Below, piece by piece: positions 8,514-18,590 of a DNA stretch of 64,000 bases. Under the pieces are notes generated by a model, which was given only the letters and a program-made list of their open reading frames with translations, ran no database searches and had not been told where the DNA came from. The stretch covers positions 493,821 through 557,820 of the forward strand of contig NZ_JAHLDU010000001.1 of the NCBI RefSeq assembly GCF_018861905.1, in the 5' to 3' direction. The first letter of the stretch is position 1. Each line of letters opens with the position of its first letter. Made by a program: the position numbers and the translations under genes. The DNA comes from Clostridium sp. DSM 17811. GTDB taxonomy: Bacteria; Bacillota; Clostridia; Clostridiales; Clostridiaceae.

Positions 8514-9779
8514 TTATATACCCAATATTTTCTTTACTATCGAGTTCTTATATAACGAATCTGGAAATTGTTCCACTAATTTTTCAGCATAAAATTTTGC
8601 TTTATTTGAATCTACATCTTTGTTTATTAAAACTAAATTATATAAGACTTCCTCGGTGTAACTTCCACTAGGAAATTGTTTTAAAATAATCTCATAGTAT
8701 TTAACAGCATTTTGAAAGTCAGAACTAGCTTTATAACTTACTGCTAACATATAAAGTATATGTTCTTGTAAATAATCCCCTTTAGAATATGGTAATGCGT
8801 ATAAGAAATACTTTTGAGCTTTAGTATACTCTTTATCCTTTATATAACCTACACCTTTATTATAAAAGTATAATACTCCCTCGCTTTTTATAATTTCTTC
8901 ACCTTTTACCAAAAGTAACTTATCATTCATCTCTAAATCAGCTTTGTTCCATCTATTAACATACGAAACTATTTGCTCCATATTGTTATTCTTTATGCTA
9001 ATCTTAAATTGTTCTCGAGGGAATTGTTCAAGTTTTTGTACTTTATTTCCTACCATTTTTGTACTCGATTTATCTAAATTAGTATTCTTTTTAATTGCTA
9101 CTAATTTATCATTTCCCTTTATTAATGAGATTCCACTTTGTAGTTTTTGTGCACCCATTGTTGAAATATGTTTTATATTGTAAATGTTCTTTTTGCCTAT
9201 AAATATCCCAGTTATAATTAATAATATACTCGCAGTAACTACACCTATTTTTACATAATTTATTTTTCTCTTTAAGCTTCCATATTTTATTAATGTCTCC
9301 TTATTAATACTCGCCTCGGCATTCTTCTTATCTACTTTTATAACCTCATTTATATATTGTAATGCTTTATCATATTCACCTTGCTTTATATAACAAAGAC
9401 TTATGTTGTTATTCACATTTATAGAATTAAAGTCACTATCTTGGCACTGTTTTAAAGTTTCTAAGGCCTCACATATATTTAATTGCTTTATTAATTCCAA
9501 TGCATTTATATATAATTGTAATCTTTTCTTATCTCTCAAACTATCGGATAGATATTTCCTCGATACTTTATCATTATTTCTTTTATAATTGATATCCCAC
9601 ATTTTCTTAGCATTTTCTAAATCGCCTTTTAGATAATATAAAATACCCTTTAAATTCAGAGCCGCAGCATTGGTACTCTTTAAAGAAATACTTTTTTCAC
9701 AAAGGTCTAACGCCTTGTCTATATAGCCATCATTGTACTTATTCATTGCTTTTACATATATTTTCCCTGATTTATCCAT
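8514..9779 (-). CDS. Tetratricopeptide-repeat membrane protein
   Basis: A 421-residue protein with TPR units at about residues 5-75 and 100-165 (for example AALNLKGILYYLKGDLENAKKMW and ISLCYIKQGEYDKALQYINEVI), one membrane helix at about 177-196 (IGVVTASILLIITGIFIG), a Lys/Asn-rich linker, and a second TPR block at about 305-415. The C-terminal block looks extracytoplasmic and could be a protein-binding scaffold. No enzyme domain is seen and the function is unknown. It is divergent from the L,D-transpeptidase gene. Confidence 0.8.
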   Translation of the reverse strand: MDKSGKIYVKAMNKYNDGYIDKALDLCEKSISLKSTNAAALNLKGILYYLKGDLENAKKMWDINYKRNNDKVSRKYLSDSLRDKKRLQLYINALELIKQLNICEALETLKQCQDSDFNSINVNNNISLCYIKQGEYDKALQYINEVIKVDKKNAEASINKETLIKYGSLKRKINYVKIGVVTASILLIITGIFIGKKNIYNIKHISTMGAQKLQSGISLIKGNDKLVAIKKNTNLDKSSTKMVGNKVQKLEQFPREQFKISIKNNNMEQIVSYVNRWNKADLEMNDKLLLVKGEEIIKSEGVLYFYNKGVGYIKDKEYTKAQKYFLYALPYSKGDYLQEHILYMLAVSYKASSDFQNAVKYYEIILKQFPSGSYTEEVLYNLVLINKDVDSNKAKFYAEKLVEQFPDSLYKNSIVKKILGI

Positions 9780-9950
9780 AATTTCACCTTTTGTTTTATA
9801 TATTTATGATTACACCAATTATATCATAGGATTTGTTTTTTTTAATATAATCATCCATAATAAAAAAATGCAATTTAAATTCATAACCTTGTAGCAAAAT
9901 TTCAAATCACTCATATTATGATAGGGTATCAATAAAGAAAAGGAAGTTCT

Positions 9951-10883
9951 ATGCATAAAAAAAACCTTATTAATCTTTTTACAATTTTACTACTTACAAC
10001 TTGCTACTGGTCATATACTAATTATGTATCATCTTCAACAAATTCACCATACATCGCGCCTACTCCAAAAATAGATTTTATAAATTTTCCCACTAAAAAT
10101 AACGTATATAAAATCTATCCCTCAAAAAAAGAGCTATTATCTCAATATCCCCGTAATATTACTATAATTAGTAATGTACTTAAAATTGGCAGTCGTGGTA
10201 ATGCTGTAAAGTATATACAAAATAGACTAGTTGATTATGGATATAATATAGCCACTGATGGTTTGTATACAGCCCCTACTTATGATGCAATATTAAATTT
10301 TCAGTATCGCTGCAGATTAGACTTTGACGGTGAGGTTGGTATGCGAACTTTAGAAAAACTAAACATGCCTCCTGTGGATAATATAGAATTTAATACTAAA
10401 TCAGTCTCATTAACTAGCAGCAAAAATACAACCTCTAATATATCCTTACACAATTATAAATCTATTACAGAACTTACATCATCAATAAATTCTTCAAAGG
10501 TTTATAGCGCAACAAACTATCATATTGATGTAGATTTACCAAATCAGAGAGTTAATATTTTTATAAAATATAGTGACAAATGGGTTTTAGATAAATCATT
10601 TTTATGTTCCTCTGGAGCATCAAATACCCCCACTATAACAGGCAACTTTACAATTAGCGATAAAGGACCTATGTTTAGAGCAGGATCAAACATTATCTGC
10701 AATTACTATACACGAATTTCCGGTAATTATTTGTTCCATACAGTACTACTTGATAACAACAAAAATATAGTAGATGGTAGACTTGGAAATCCACTATCCC
10801 ATGGGTGCATAAGGCTTGCTATTGATGATGCTAAATATATCTATACCTCTATACCCTACGGCACAAGTATATCCATCAATTAG
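9951..10883 (+). CDS. L,D-transpeptidase (YkuD) with peptidoglycan-binding domain
   Basis: A 310-residue exported enzyme. An N-terminal signal or anchor (about 5-22) is followed by a PG_binding_1 domain at about 78-125 (LKIGSRGNAVKYIQNRLVDYG), a Ser/Asn linker, and a YkuD catalytic domain from about 180. The catalytic motif SHGCIRL (Cys near 286) and the upstream FHTVL histidine are intact. It forms 3-3 cross-links in peptidoglycan, common in clostridia. ATG start behind AAAGGAAG. Confidence 0.92.
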   Translation: MHKKNLINLFTILLLTTCYWSYTNYVSSSTNSPYIAPTPKIDFINFPTKNNVYKIYPSKKELLSQYPRNITIISNVLKIGSRGNAVKYIQNRLVDYGYNIATDGLYTAPTYDAILNFQYRCRLDFDGEVGMRTLEKLNMPPVDNIEFNTKSVSLTSSKNTTSNISLHNYKSITELTSSINSSKVYSATNYHIDVDLPNQRVNIFIKYSDKWVLDKSFLCSSGASNTPTITGNFTISDKGPMFRAGSNIICNYYTRISGNYLFHTVLLDNNKNIVDGRLGNPLSHGCIRLAIDDAKYIYTSIPYGTSISIN

Positions 10884-10964
10884 AAGCCACCTCCTACCTA
10901 TCATCCATTCTATAACCTCATTTCTAACACTAATTAATTCATACCTAATGTTATTCTAAAAGTA

Positions 10965-11010
10965 CAAACTAAAAAGACATATTGTTTTAATAATATATCT
11001 CTTTAGTTTG
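10965..11010. terminator. Bidirectional terminator
   Basis: CAAACTAAA and TTTAGTTTG close a long AT-rich hairpin with an inner ATATT/AATAT pairing, in the gap between the converging L,D-transpeptidase and cwlD genes. Confidence 0.6.
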
Positions 11011-11048
11011 CAATTAAAAGAACTCTAAACGTGCCCCAATATAATTGT

Positions 11049-11774
11049 TTATTCCTGTAAATTGCTTTTATAAAATTCGCATATTGATTTACTTATTGAT
11101 CCTGCAATTTTCCCTTGATACTCATCAGACTTCAATTTTTGTTCTTCCTCATAATTTGATAAGAATCCACATTCCACTATGACACTTGGCATAACATCAT
11201 TCTCCCTTAATATCTTATAAGAACTTTTAGCAGCTTTAGGCACTCTTTTATTATTAGAATCTAAATCTATCTTGAAATTTTTCTGAATTACACTCGCCAA
11301 TATAGAACTATCTTTATAATTTGAGTACCATACTTGTGCTCCATAATATTTACTCTCGGTAAAGTAATTCAAATGAATACTAACAAACATATCACAATTA
11401 CTGGACTTTTTTAAATCACACCTCTTTTTTAAATCTTCACGATACTTCTCTCTTATAGTCCCCTTATTTGAATAAAGCCCTGTATCATCCTCTCTTGTCA
11501 TAACTACCTCATATCCTGCCTTTTGCAAACTAGCTTTAAGTTTTGTTGCTATAATTAAATTGATTTTTTTTTCTACAGTCCCCTCCTTAGAGCTAGTTCC
11601 ACCATCCATTCCCCCATGACCAGAATCAATAAGTATTTTTTTATTACCTAGTTGATTAGAATTCATAGTTTCCTTCGCAATCCCTATATTTACACCTATA
11701 AAACTTACCATTCCTATGGCAATTACCATGACAATAGCTATCATTTTATTATTTCTGTACTTCAATTCACCCAT
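11049..11774 (-). CDS. cwlD: N-acetylmuramoyl-L-alanine amidase CwlD
   Basis: A 241-residue Amidase_3 enzyme with an N-terminal membrane/signal segment at about 10-30. Zinc ligands are visible in DSGHGGMDGG (His) and SIHLN (His), an acidic ligand follows in the EKKIN segment, and the catalytic Glu is in VIVECGFLSN. CwlD removes side peptides during muramic-delta-lactam formation in spore cortex, needed for germination. Placement beside rpsI matches the conserved rpsI-cwlD neighbourhood of Firmicutes and supports this name over a generic amidase. Confidence 0.85.
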   Translation of the reverse strand: MGELKYRNNKMIAIVMVIAIGMVSFIGVNIGIAKETMNSNQLGNKKILIDSGHGGMDGGTSSKEGTVEKKINLIIATKLKASLQKAGYEVVMTREDDTGLYSNKGTIREKYREDLKKRCDLKKSSNCDMFVSIHLNYFTESKYYGAQVWYSNYKDSSILASVIQKNFKIDLDSNNKRVPKAAKSSYKILRENDVMPSVIVECGFLSNYEEEQKLKSDEYQGKIAGSISKSICEFYKSNLQE

Positions 11775-11916
11775 CCTTTTATTTATTGCTATGTGTAATT
11801 TTATTCAACAGTTCCTTAATTTATTATTATTTAAATACTCAAAAAAAGAATAAAAACACCACTCTAATTTTATTACATATTATATAACATAATATATTAT
11901 TTAAAGAGGTGATTTA

Positions 11917-12573
11917 ATGTACAATCTTAAGCCTAAAACATTTGATTTTGAATCAGTCCAAGGAATTTCTAAAAAACAACTAGATGAACATTATAAATTG
12001 TATACAGGTTATGTAACCAAATTAAATGAAATTTGGAATACTCCATACACACCTGATAATTATACTGATAGTAACCCCACTTATTCTAAAATGCGTTCTT
12101 TAAAACGAGGTGAAACATACTCACTGAATGGCGTAAAACTCCATAACCTTTATTTTGAAAATATGACCGGCGGCAATAACACACCTTATGGTCCAATATT
12201 TAATGCAATAATAAATCAATATTTATCCTATGATAATTTTATTTCTTACCTTACAAATGTAGGCTTATCAATGAGGGGTTGGGTAGTACTTACCCTTGAT
12301 TTACTTGATAACAGTTTGCACATAGTGGGAAGCGATTCACACGATAATGGTGCAGTATGGCTTTCTTGTCCAATACTCATAATGGATGTTTACGAGCATT
12401 CATACTTTATGGATTTCGGATCAAATCGAAAAGAATACATTTCTGCATTTATTAAGAATATAAATTGGAATGTTTTAAATGAAAGATTCGAGAAATATAT
12501 TTTTCCCCTTAAGTCTATGGATATGCGGTCAAAAAATAATAAAAAAAATAGATTTTGTCCTTATTCTTACTAA
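11917..12573 (+). CDS. Fe/Mn superoxide dismutase family protein
   Basis: A 218-residue member of the Fe/Mn-SOD fold, somewhat divergent. The metal-ligand motifs of the C-terminal domain are present: DVYEHSYFMDFG carries the Asp and His ligands, and LHNLYFENM carries the second-helix His. The first helix has EHYKLYTGYV in place of the usual HHxxHHxxYV, one residue shorter between the His and the Tyr. Catalytic competence is therefore likely but not certain. It could protect spores or cells against superoxide. AGAGGTGAT precedes the ATG. Confidence 0.8.
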   Translation: MYNLKPKTFDFESVQGISKKQLDEHYKLYTGYVTKLNEIWNTPYTPDNYTDSNPTYSKMRSLKRGETYSLNGVKLHNLYFENMTGGNNTPYGPIFNAIINQYLSYDNFISYLTNVGLSMRGWVVLTLDLLDNSLHIVGSDSHDNGAVWLSCPILIMDVYEHSYFMDFGSNRKEYISAFIKNINWNVLNERFEKYIFPLKSMDMRSKNNKKNRFCPYSY

Positions 12574-12646
12574 AATAATCTCCAAATATCTAATAATTAT
12601 TTGTTAGTTACGTTCCAATTTTTTTCTTTATGTATTCTTAAAAAGA

Positions 12647-12680
12647 AAAACCCTGCAAACATAAATGTTTGAAGGGTTTT
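12647..12680 (-). terminator. Terminator of the rplM-rpsI operon
   Basis: AAAACCCTTCAAACA and TGTTTGCAGGGTTTT (minus strand) form a strong stem around TTTA, followed by TTTTTCTTTTT, just after the rpsI stop. Confidence 0.88.
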
Positions 12681-12694
12681 CAGCTTTACTTTTA

Positions 12695-13087
12695 TTATCT
12701 CTTTGAGAATTGAGATGCTCTTCTTGCTTTTTTAAGACCGTATTTCTTTCTTTCTGTCATTCTAGGATCTCTTGTTAAGAATCCTGCTTTTTTAAGTTCT
12801 GGTCTTAAAGTTAGATCAGCTTTTAATAAAGATCTAGAAATACCATGTCTTATTGCTCCAGCTTGACCTGTATATCCACCACCATTAACATTAACTAAAA
12901 CATCAAATTTATCTTTAGTTCCAGTTAATACTAACGGCTGGTTAACTATAAGAATTAAAGTTTCTAATCCAAAATAGTTTTCTATAGCTCTTTTATTTAT
13001 AATAATTTTACCTTCTCCAGGTACAAGTCTTACTCTAGCAACTGATGTCTTTCTTCTTCCTGTTCCTATATATTGAACCTTTGCCAT
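12695..13087 (-). CDS. rpsI: 30S ribosomal protein S9
   Basis: A 130-residue S9 of normal length. It has N-terminal [16 protein letters not shown] and the basic C-terminal tail ending [12 protein letters not shown], which reaches the P-site tRNA. Twenty-four bases after rplM, as in most bacteria. Last gene of the operon before a strong terminator. Confidence 0.97.
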   Translation of the reverse strand: MAKVQYIGTGRRKTSVARVRLVPGEGKIIINKRAIENYFGLETLILIVNQPLVLTGTKDKFDVLVNVNGGGYTGQAGAIRHGISRSLLKADLTLRPELKKAGFLTRDPRMTERKKYGLKKARRASQFSKR

Positions 13088-13111
13088 TATATATCCTCCC
13101 TTCGAATCTAA

Positions 13112-13546
13112 TTAGTATTTAAGTACTAGTACTTCTGGGTTTTGTGCTTCATTCTTATGTTCTGGTCCTCTGTAAACGATCATTTTTTTAAGTGTTTGAC
13201 GACCTAATGGTCCCGTTGGAAGCATTCTTCTAACTGCCTCTTCAAAAATGAACTCAGGCTTTTTAGCTAATGCTACTCTATATGGAACTTCTTTTAATCC
13301 ACCTGGATAATGAGAGTGATGTCTTAACATTTTTTGGTCTAATTTCTTACCAGTTAAAACTATCTTATCTGCATTTATTACAATTACAAAGTCACCTGTA
13401 TCTACATGTGGCGTAAATGTTGGTTTATGTTTTCCTCTTAGTATTGCAGCTATTTGACTTGCTGCCCTTCCTAAAACTTTTCCTTCTACATCTACAACGA
13501 ACCATTTTCTTTCTACTTCTAGTGGTTTTGCTAAGTATGATTTCAT
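13112..13546 (-). CDS. rplM: 50S ribosomal protein L13
   Basis: A 144-residue L13 beginning [15 protein letters not shown], the standard N-terminus, with a GGGAGG site nine bases before the ATG. An in-frame upstream extension of nine codons exists but would bury that site. [29 protein letters not shown] is the typical C-terminus. Binds 23S rRNA early in 50S assembly. Co-transcribed with rpsI. Confidence 0.97.
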   Translation of the reverse strand: MKSYLAKPLEVERKWFVVDVEGKVLGRAASQIAAILRGKHKPTFTPHVDTGDFVIVINADKIVLTGKKLDQKMLRHHSHYPGGLKEVPYRVALAKKPEFIFEEAVRRMLPTGPLGRQTLKKMIVYRGPEHKNEAQNPEVLVLKY

Positions 13547-13584
13547 TATTTTCCCTCCCTGAACTTTTAACAATTAAAACTCTA

Positions 13585-13640
13585 TGCTAAAGATCCGGGG
13601 CTAGTGGATCTTATACACGATATTTTATACAAACATTAAT
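13585..13640 (-). promoter_or_regulatory. Possible L13 leader RNA
   Basis: Directly upstream of rplM, AAGATCC and GGATCTT form a perfect 7-base stem around a 9-base loop (13590-13612), followed on the minus strand by a short spacer to the rplM Shine-Dalgarno. Firmicutes carry an autoregulatory L13 leader at this exact position. I recognise the position and a hairpin but cannot verify the consensus. Confidence 0.4.
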
Positions 13641-13710
13641 AAGTATAATACATTCTACCGGGTGTGTCAATGCTTTTACATAAGCATGTTACAATTTTCT
13701 TGCTTTTATT

Positions 13711-14445
13711 TTAATAAAAAACTTCTTCTAAACATAATCCATTCGCCGGAACAGATTTTCCAGCCTTTGATCTCTGTTTCGACTCAATTATATCTTTAAT
13801 CTCGCTTGGTTTTATTTTCCCTTCACCAACTCTAATTAATGCTCCAACTATTATTCTAACCATATTGTATAAAAATCCATCAGCTGCAATATATATTTTT
13901 ATAAGCTCTTCATTCTTTACAATATCTAGCCTAGAAACAGTTCTTACTGAAGTTTTGGCAGAACTACCTAAATTTTTGAAAGCAGAAAAATCATGAGTAC
14001 CCATAAAATACTGGGCACCTATTTGCATAGCCTCTACATCTAATATTTGCTTATGATGGTATATGTAATCACGCCCTACTGCAACAGCTTGTCGTCTATT
14101 AATTATAGTGTAACTATACATCTTACCCATACTGTTATACCTTGAATGAAACTCATATGGAACCTCAAAAGAATGTAAAATCACAATGTCTCTTGGGAGC
14201 TTACTATTAATAGCTCCTGTAAATTTTTCTATAACTATTTTGCTATTAGTATAGAAGTTACCGGTATAGCCCTTTGCATGAACTCCAGCATCAGTCCTGC
14301 TAGAACCCGTAATCTGAGTTTTTTCACCCGTAAGTTCCTCGATAGCACTCTCAATTTTTTCTTGAATAGTCATAACATTATTTTGTCTTTGCCATCCTGA
14401 GTAGTTTGTTCCATCGTATTCTATAATAATCTTGATGTTTCTCAC
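13711..14445 (-). CDS. truA: tRNA pseudouridine synthase A
   Basis: A 244-residue TruA that converts uridine 38-40 in the anticodon stem-loop to pseudouridine. The catalytic Asp is in SSRTDAGVHAKG (about residues 49-60), and the N-terminal IIEYDGTNYSGWQRQ and C-terminal FLYNMVRIIVGALIRVGEGK motifs are intact. GTG start, nine bases after AAGGGG. Sits in the conserved ecfT-truA-rplM order. Confidence 0.95.
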   Translation of the reverse strand: MRNIKIIIEYDGTNYSGWQRQNNVMTIQEKIESAIEELTGEKTQITGSSRTDAGVHAKGYTGNFYTNSKIVIEKFTGAINSKLPRDIVILHSFEVPYEFHSRYNSMGKMYSYTIINRRQAVAVGRDYIYHHKQILDVEAMQIGAQYFMGTHDFSAFKNLGSSAKTSVRTVSRLDIVKNEELIKIYIAADGFLYNMVRIIVGALIRVGEGKIKPSEIKDIIESKQRSKAGKSVPANGLCLEEVFY

Positions 14446-14507
14446 TGCATCATGCCCCTTTCTACTTATAGCTAGGATTTAATAACCCTTTGCATTTTAG
14501 GAGAATT

Positions 14508-15311
14508 TTATGTTCTACTAACAATAGTAATGACAAACAGCAATATAAAAGAACAACTTGCAATATAATCTCTTTTAGTTACTTTTAGTTGTTTCATTCT
14601 AGTTCTTCCTTCTCCACCTTTATAGCATCTAGATTCCATAGCCATCGCTAATTCATCTGCCCGCCTAAAAGAACTTATAAATAAAGGTACTAGAATAGGG
14701 ATTAAACTTTTAGCCCTGCTTATTAAATTACCAGATTCAAAATCAGCACCTCTGGCCATTTGTGCTTTCATGATTTTATCAGTCTCATCCATTAAAGTCG
14801 GAATAAATCTTAATGCTATAGTCATCATCATTGCCAACTCATGAGCTGGCACTCCTATTTTTTTAAATGGATTAAGGAGGCTCTCTATACCATCAGTTAA
14901 TTCTATAGGTGATGTTGTAAGTGTTAGTATTGATGTTCCCATAATTAAAAAAACTAGTCTAATAATCATAAACGCGGCAATAACTAACCCTTCTTTATAA
15001 ATCTTTATAAAATGCCATTGAATAAGTGGAAGACTTCCATTTCCTCCAGTCATAAAAATATTTAATATTGCCGTAATAAGTAATAAAATTAAGATGGGCT
15101 TTAATCCGCTATAAATGTACTTTAAAGATAGCTTTGCTATTAGTATTGTGACTATTATAAATATAAATACATATAAGTAGCCTTCAAAATTATTTACTAG
15201 AAATAAGTCAATAATAAATAATATAGATATTAATATCTTAAATCTTGGGTCTAACTTATGTATAAAAGAATCCCCTGGTATATATTGTCCTATTGTAATA
15301 TCTTTGATCAT
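14508..15311 (-). CDS. ecfT: ECF transporter transmembrane protein EcfT
   Basis: A 267-residue membrane protein with about five or six helices. It bears the family Ala-Arg-Gly couplers: MAKAQMARGADFESG near 180-195 and AMAMESRCYKGGEGRT near 225-240, which transmit ATPase movement. EcfT joins the two ATPases to exchangeable S-components for vitamin uptake. The encoded module is the general group II type; substrate is set by S-components elsewhere. Confidence 0.93.
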   Translation of the reverse strand: MIKDITIGQYIPGDSFIHKLDPRFKILISILFIIDLFLVNNFEGYLYVFIFIIVTILIAKLSLKYIYSGLKPILILLLITAILNIFMTGGNGSLPLIQWHFIKIYKEGLVIAAFMIIRLVFLIMGTSILTLTTSPIELTDGIESLLNPFKKIGVPAHELAMMMTIALRFIPTLMDETDKIMKAQMARGADFESGNLISRAKSLIPILVPLFISSFRRADELAMAMESRCYKGGEGRTRMKQLKVTKRDYIASCSFILLFVITIVSRT

Positions 15312-15389
15312 ACAAATTCCTCCAAAACGCTATAAAAAGCACATATTACTGTTTTAAATATGATGTATTAGTCATGCAAAAGAGTCATA

Positions 15390-16244
15390 CTAATCTTTTT
15401 TGAGTATCTTAAGCAACTCTTGTTTTGCTTTTTCTATGGTGAATATATCTTGTGATAAATCAAATCCTTTATTACGAAGTTCCCTAATTAAATATGTTAC
15501 CTGCGGTACTGCAAGGCCAACACCTTCTAAGGTATCTATCTCTCTAAAAATTCTCTCAGGTGTTCCATCTAATATACATTTCCCTTTATCCATTACTAAA
15601 ACTCTATTTGCAACTTTAGCTACATCTTCCATACTATGTGATACTAAAATTATAGTCATATTGTCTGCTTTATAAAGCTCAACAATCTTACTTAAGATGT
15701 CATCTCTTCCTTTGGGATCAAGTCCTGCAGTTGGTTCATCTAAGATTAATACCCTTGGTTCCATAGCCACTACTCCTGCAATAGCTACTCTTCTCTTTTG
15801 TCCACCACTTATCTCAAAAGGTGATTTATCTTTATATTCTTCATAATCAAGTCCAACAATTTTCATAGCTCTTTGAACTCTTCTATTTATTTCATCATTA
15901 TCTAAACCTAAATTTCGAGGTCCAAATGAAATGTCTTTTTCAATAGTTTCTTCAAAAAGTTGATATTCAGGATATTGAAATACTAGCCCAACTTTTTTCC
16001 TTATACTTGTTAATTTCATTTTTTTCTTTGTTATATCAATGTCATCTACTAAAATCGTACCTGAAGTTGGTTTTAGTAAACCATTTATATGTTGAATTAG
16101 TGTCGATTTACCTGAGCCAGTATGCCCAATGAGTGCCACAAATTCTCCTTGCTTTATTTCTATAGATACATCATCTATAGCTTTTTTTTCAAAAGGAGTT
16201 TTTGGCATGTATATATATGTTAAATTTTCTATTTTAATTGACAT
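15390..16244 (-). CDS. ecfA2: ECF transporter ATPase EcfA2
   Basis: A 284-residue ABC ATPase: Walker [10 protein letters not shown] at about 40-48, Q-loop [16 protein letters not shown], signature ISGGQKRR, Walker [13 protein letters not shown], and H-loop SHSMED. It pairs with EcfA1 as the heterodimeric motor of the ECF module. Its start overlaps the ecfA1 end by 16 bases, indicating coupled translation. Confidence 0.93.
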   Translation of the reverse strand: MSIKIENLTYIYMPKTPFEKKAIDDVSIEIKQGEFVALIGHTGSGKSTLIQHINGLLKPTSGTILVDDIDITKKKMKLTSIRKKVGLVFQYPEYQLFEETIEKDISFGPRNLGLDNDEINRRVQRAMKIVGLDYEEYKDKSPFEISGGQKRRVAIAGVVAMEPRVLILDEPTAGLDPKGRDDILSKIVELYKADNMTIILVSHSMEDVAKVANRVLVMDKGKCILDGTPERIFREIDTLEGVGLAVPQVTYLIRELRNKGFDLSQDIFTIEKAKQELLKILKKD

Positions 16245-17074
16245 AATGCATTCACCATCTCATTTATAGTTAGTATATCAGATCCTATATTAATACCCTT
16301 CTGTCTAAGTTCGTACGCAAGTTCTGTTACCTGCGGAACATCTAGGCCTATTTCCTTCATAATAGCTACATTTTTAAATATTTCTTTTGGTTTTCCGTTC
16401 ATTACAATCTTACCACTATCCATAACTACTATTCTATCCGCTTCTACTGCTTCTTCCATATTATGAGTTATTAGAATGATTGTTATCCCATAATTTTTGT
16501 TTATTTTTTTTATAGTGCTCATAACTTCTTTTCTTCCATATGGATCAAGCATGGCTGTTGGTTCATCAAAAACAATGCATTTGGGCATCATGGCAAGAAT
16601 ACCTGCAATAGCTACTCTTTGTTTTTGACCACCTGAAAGCAAATGTGGAGCATGTTTTCTATATTCGTACATATGTACACTTTTTAACGCATCATCCACT
16701 CTTTTTCTAATTTCCTTAGGATCTAATCCTAAGTTCTCTGGACCAAATGCTACATCTTCTTCTACTATAGTTGCAACAATTTGATTATCTGGATTTTGAA
16801 ATACCATACCAGCTACATTTCTAATGTTCCATAGATTAGCTTCTACAGATGTTTGTAATCCATCCACATAAATTTCCCCGTCTGTTGGTATTAGTAGTGC
16901 ATTTATATGTTTAGCAAAAGTTGATTTTCCTGAGCCATTATGGCCTAATACCACTAAAAATTCACCCCTGTTAACCTCTAGATCTATTCCATCTATAGCC
17001 ACCTTAGGTTCTTCACCTTCACTTTGCGGGTACTTATAAACAAGTTTATTACATATAACCATTTTTTCACCCAT
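16229..17074 (-). CDS. ecfA1: ECF transporter ATPase EcfA1
   Basis: A 281-residue ABC ATPase: Walker [10 protein letters not shown] at about 43-51, Q-loop [23 protein letters not shown], signature LSGGQKQR, Walker [13 protein letters not shown], and H-loop THNMEE. I start at the ATG at 17074, eight bases after GGGAG; a TTG five codons earlier would overlap that site. First gene of the ecf-truA-rplM-rpsI run, separated from rplQ by a terminator. Confidence 0.93.
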   Translation of the reverse strand: MGEKMVICNKLVYKYPQSEGEEPKVAIDGIDLEVNRGEFLVVLGHNGSGKSTFAKHINALLIPTDGEIYVDGLQTSVEANLWNIRNVAGMVFQNPDNQIVATIVEEDVAFGPENLGLDPKEIRKRVDDALKSVHMYEYRKHAPHLLSGGQKQRVAIAGILAMMPKCIVFDEPTAMLDPYGRKEVMSTIKKINKNYGITIILITHNMEEAVEADRIVVMDSGKIVMNGKPKEIFKNVAIMKEIGLDVPQVTELAYELRQKGINIGSDILTINEMVNALCQLK

Positions 17075-17187
17075 AAGTGTCACTCCCAACGTTTATAAAT
17101 ATGATAAAATTAAAAATCTACTAAATTAGTTAATCACAACTTCAGTAGAAATCTTTTTCAAAATCAATTAAATATTAATAATAAAAT

Positions 17188-17217
17188 GGGGATTAAGTTT
17201 GTTCCCACTTAATCCCC
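17188..17217 (-). terminator. Terminator after rplQ
   Basis: GGGGATTAAG and CTTAATCCCC form a perfect 10-base stem with a 10-base loop and an ATTTTATTATT tail on the minus strand. It closes the S10-spc-alpha supercluster ahead of the ecf genes. Confidence 0.85.
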
Positions 17218-17227
17218 TTTGCTTAAA

Positions 17228-17569
17228 CTATACTAATTCTATTATACTCATTTCTGCTGCGTCGCCTCTTCTTGGACCCATTTTCATAATTCTAGTATAA
17301 CCGCCGTTTCTCTCAGCGTATTTGGGTGCAATATTGTCAAATAAATCTTTAACTACGCTTTCTTCAGTAATGAATGCAAGTGCTTGTCTTCTAGCATGAA
17401 GATCTCCTCTTTTTCCAAGAGTTATCATTCTTTCAGCAAATTTTCTAGTTTCTTTTGCTCTAGTTACTGTAGTTTCAATTTTACCATACTTCAACAAATT
17501 AGTTGCAAGACTTCTAAACATTGCAATTCTTTGATCAGTGGAACGGCCTAATTTACGATACATTGCCAT
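17228..17569 (-). CDS. rplQ: 50S ribosomal protein L17
   Basis: A 113-residue L17, [20 protein letters not shown] at the N-terminus and short without the extended C-terminal tail of some phyla, normal for Firmicutes. Twelve bases after rpoA with its own AAGGAGGG site. Lines the peptide exit region of the 50S subunit. Confidence 0.97.
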   Translation of the reverse strand: MAMYRKLGRSTDQRIAMFRSLATNLLKYGKIETTVTRAKETRKFAERMITLGKRGDLHARRQALAFITEESVVKDLFDNIAPKYAERNGGYTRIMKMGPRRGDAAEMSIIELV

Positions 17570-17581
17570 GTATTTCCCTCC

Positions 17582-18529
17582 TTACTCTTCAGTTAGTTTC
17601 AAGTTCAAACTCAAAGCTTGAAGTTTCTGTTCAACTTCTTCAAGTGATTTCTTACCCAAATTTCTAACCTTCATCATATCATCCATTGATCTTTCTGTTA
17701 ATTCTTGAACTGTATTAATTCCAGCTCTTTTCAAGCAATTATAGCTTCTAACTGAAAGGTCTAATTCTTCAATAGTCATTTCAAGAACTTTTTCTTTCTT
17801 ATCTTCTTCTTTTTCAACCATTATTTCAACATTATCAGCATGATCTGTTAATGTCATAAATAATTTAAAGTGTTCGATAAGAATTTTAGCTGATAAACCA
17901 ATAGCCTCATCTGGTCTAATTGTACCATTAGTCCAAATTTCAATTGTCAATTTATCATAATCAGTGATTTGGCCTACTCTTGTGTTTTCAACAGCAAAAT
18001 TTACTCTTTTAACTGGAGTATAAATTGAATCTACTGGTATCGTAGCTATTGGCAATTCATCTGTCTTGTTTTTAGCCATAGACACATATCCTCTACCTTT
18101 ATTAACAGTTAGTTCCATATATAATTTAGCATCGTCATCCAATGTTGCTATATGTAAATCACTATTAACTACCACTACATCTCCATCAGTGCTAATGTCT
18201 GCTCCAGTAACTACTCCGGGTCCTTTAGCATCAATATAAACTGTTCTAGGACCTTCACCCTCCATTGTCAATGCTAAGCTTTTGATGTTTAGAATTAATT
18301 CTGTAACATCTTCTTTAACACCTTTAACTGTGGAAAATTCGTGAAGTACTGTATCAATCTTAACTGCTGTTGTAGCAACTCCAGGTAAAGAAGAAAGAAG
18401 AATTCTTCTTAATGCATTACCTAAAGTTATACCATAACCTCTTTCCAATGGTTCAATTACAAATTTACCATAAGAACCATCTTCAGCTGTTTCTACACAT
18501 TCTATTTTTGGCTTTTCTATTTCCAACAT
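17582..18529 (-). CDS. rpoA: RNA polymerase alpha subunit
   Basis: A 315-residue alpha subunit, the usual length. The N-terminal assembly domain (about 1-230, with [20 protein letters not shown]) is followed by an acidic linker ([12 protein letters not shown]) and a C-terminal domain with helix-hairpin-helix residues ([33 protein letters not shown]). The ATG at 18529 sits behind AAGGGAGGG; nine upstream in-frame codons lack such a site. Nucleates core polymerase assembly. Confidence 0.97.
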   Translation of the reverse strand: MLEIEKPKIECVETAEDGSYGKFVIEPLERGYGITLGNALRRILLSSLPGVATTAVKIDTVLHEFSTVKGVKEDVTELILNIKSLALTMEGEGPRTVYIDAKGPGVVTGADISTDGDVVVVNSDLHIATLDDDAKLYMELTVNKGRGYVSMAKNKTDELPIATIPVDSIYTPVKRVNFAVENTRVGQITDYDKLTIEIWTNGTIRPDEAIGLSAKILIEHFKLFMTLTDHADNVEIMVEKEEDKKEKVLEMTIEELDLSVRSYNCLKRAGINTVQELTERSMDDMMKVRNLGKKSLEEVEQKLQALSLNLKLTEE

Positions 18530-18590
18530 ATAAACCCTCCCTTTTTTAATTGGCAACCTATTATGAGGGCAACTGATTCTATATTGATGA

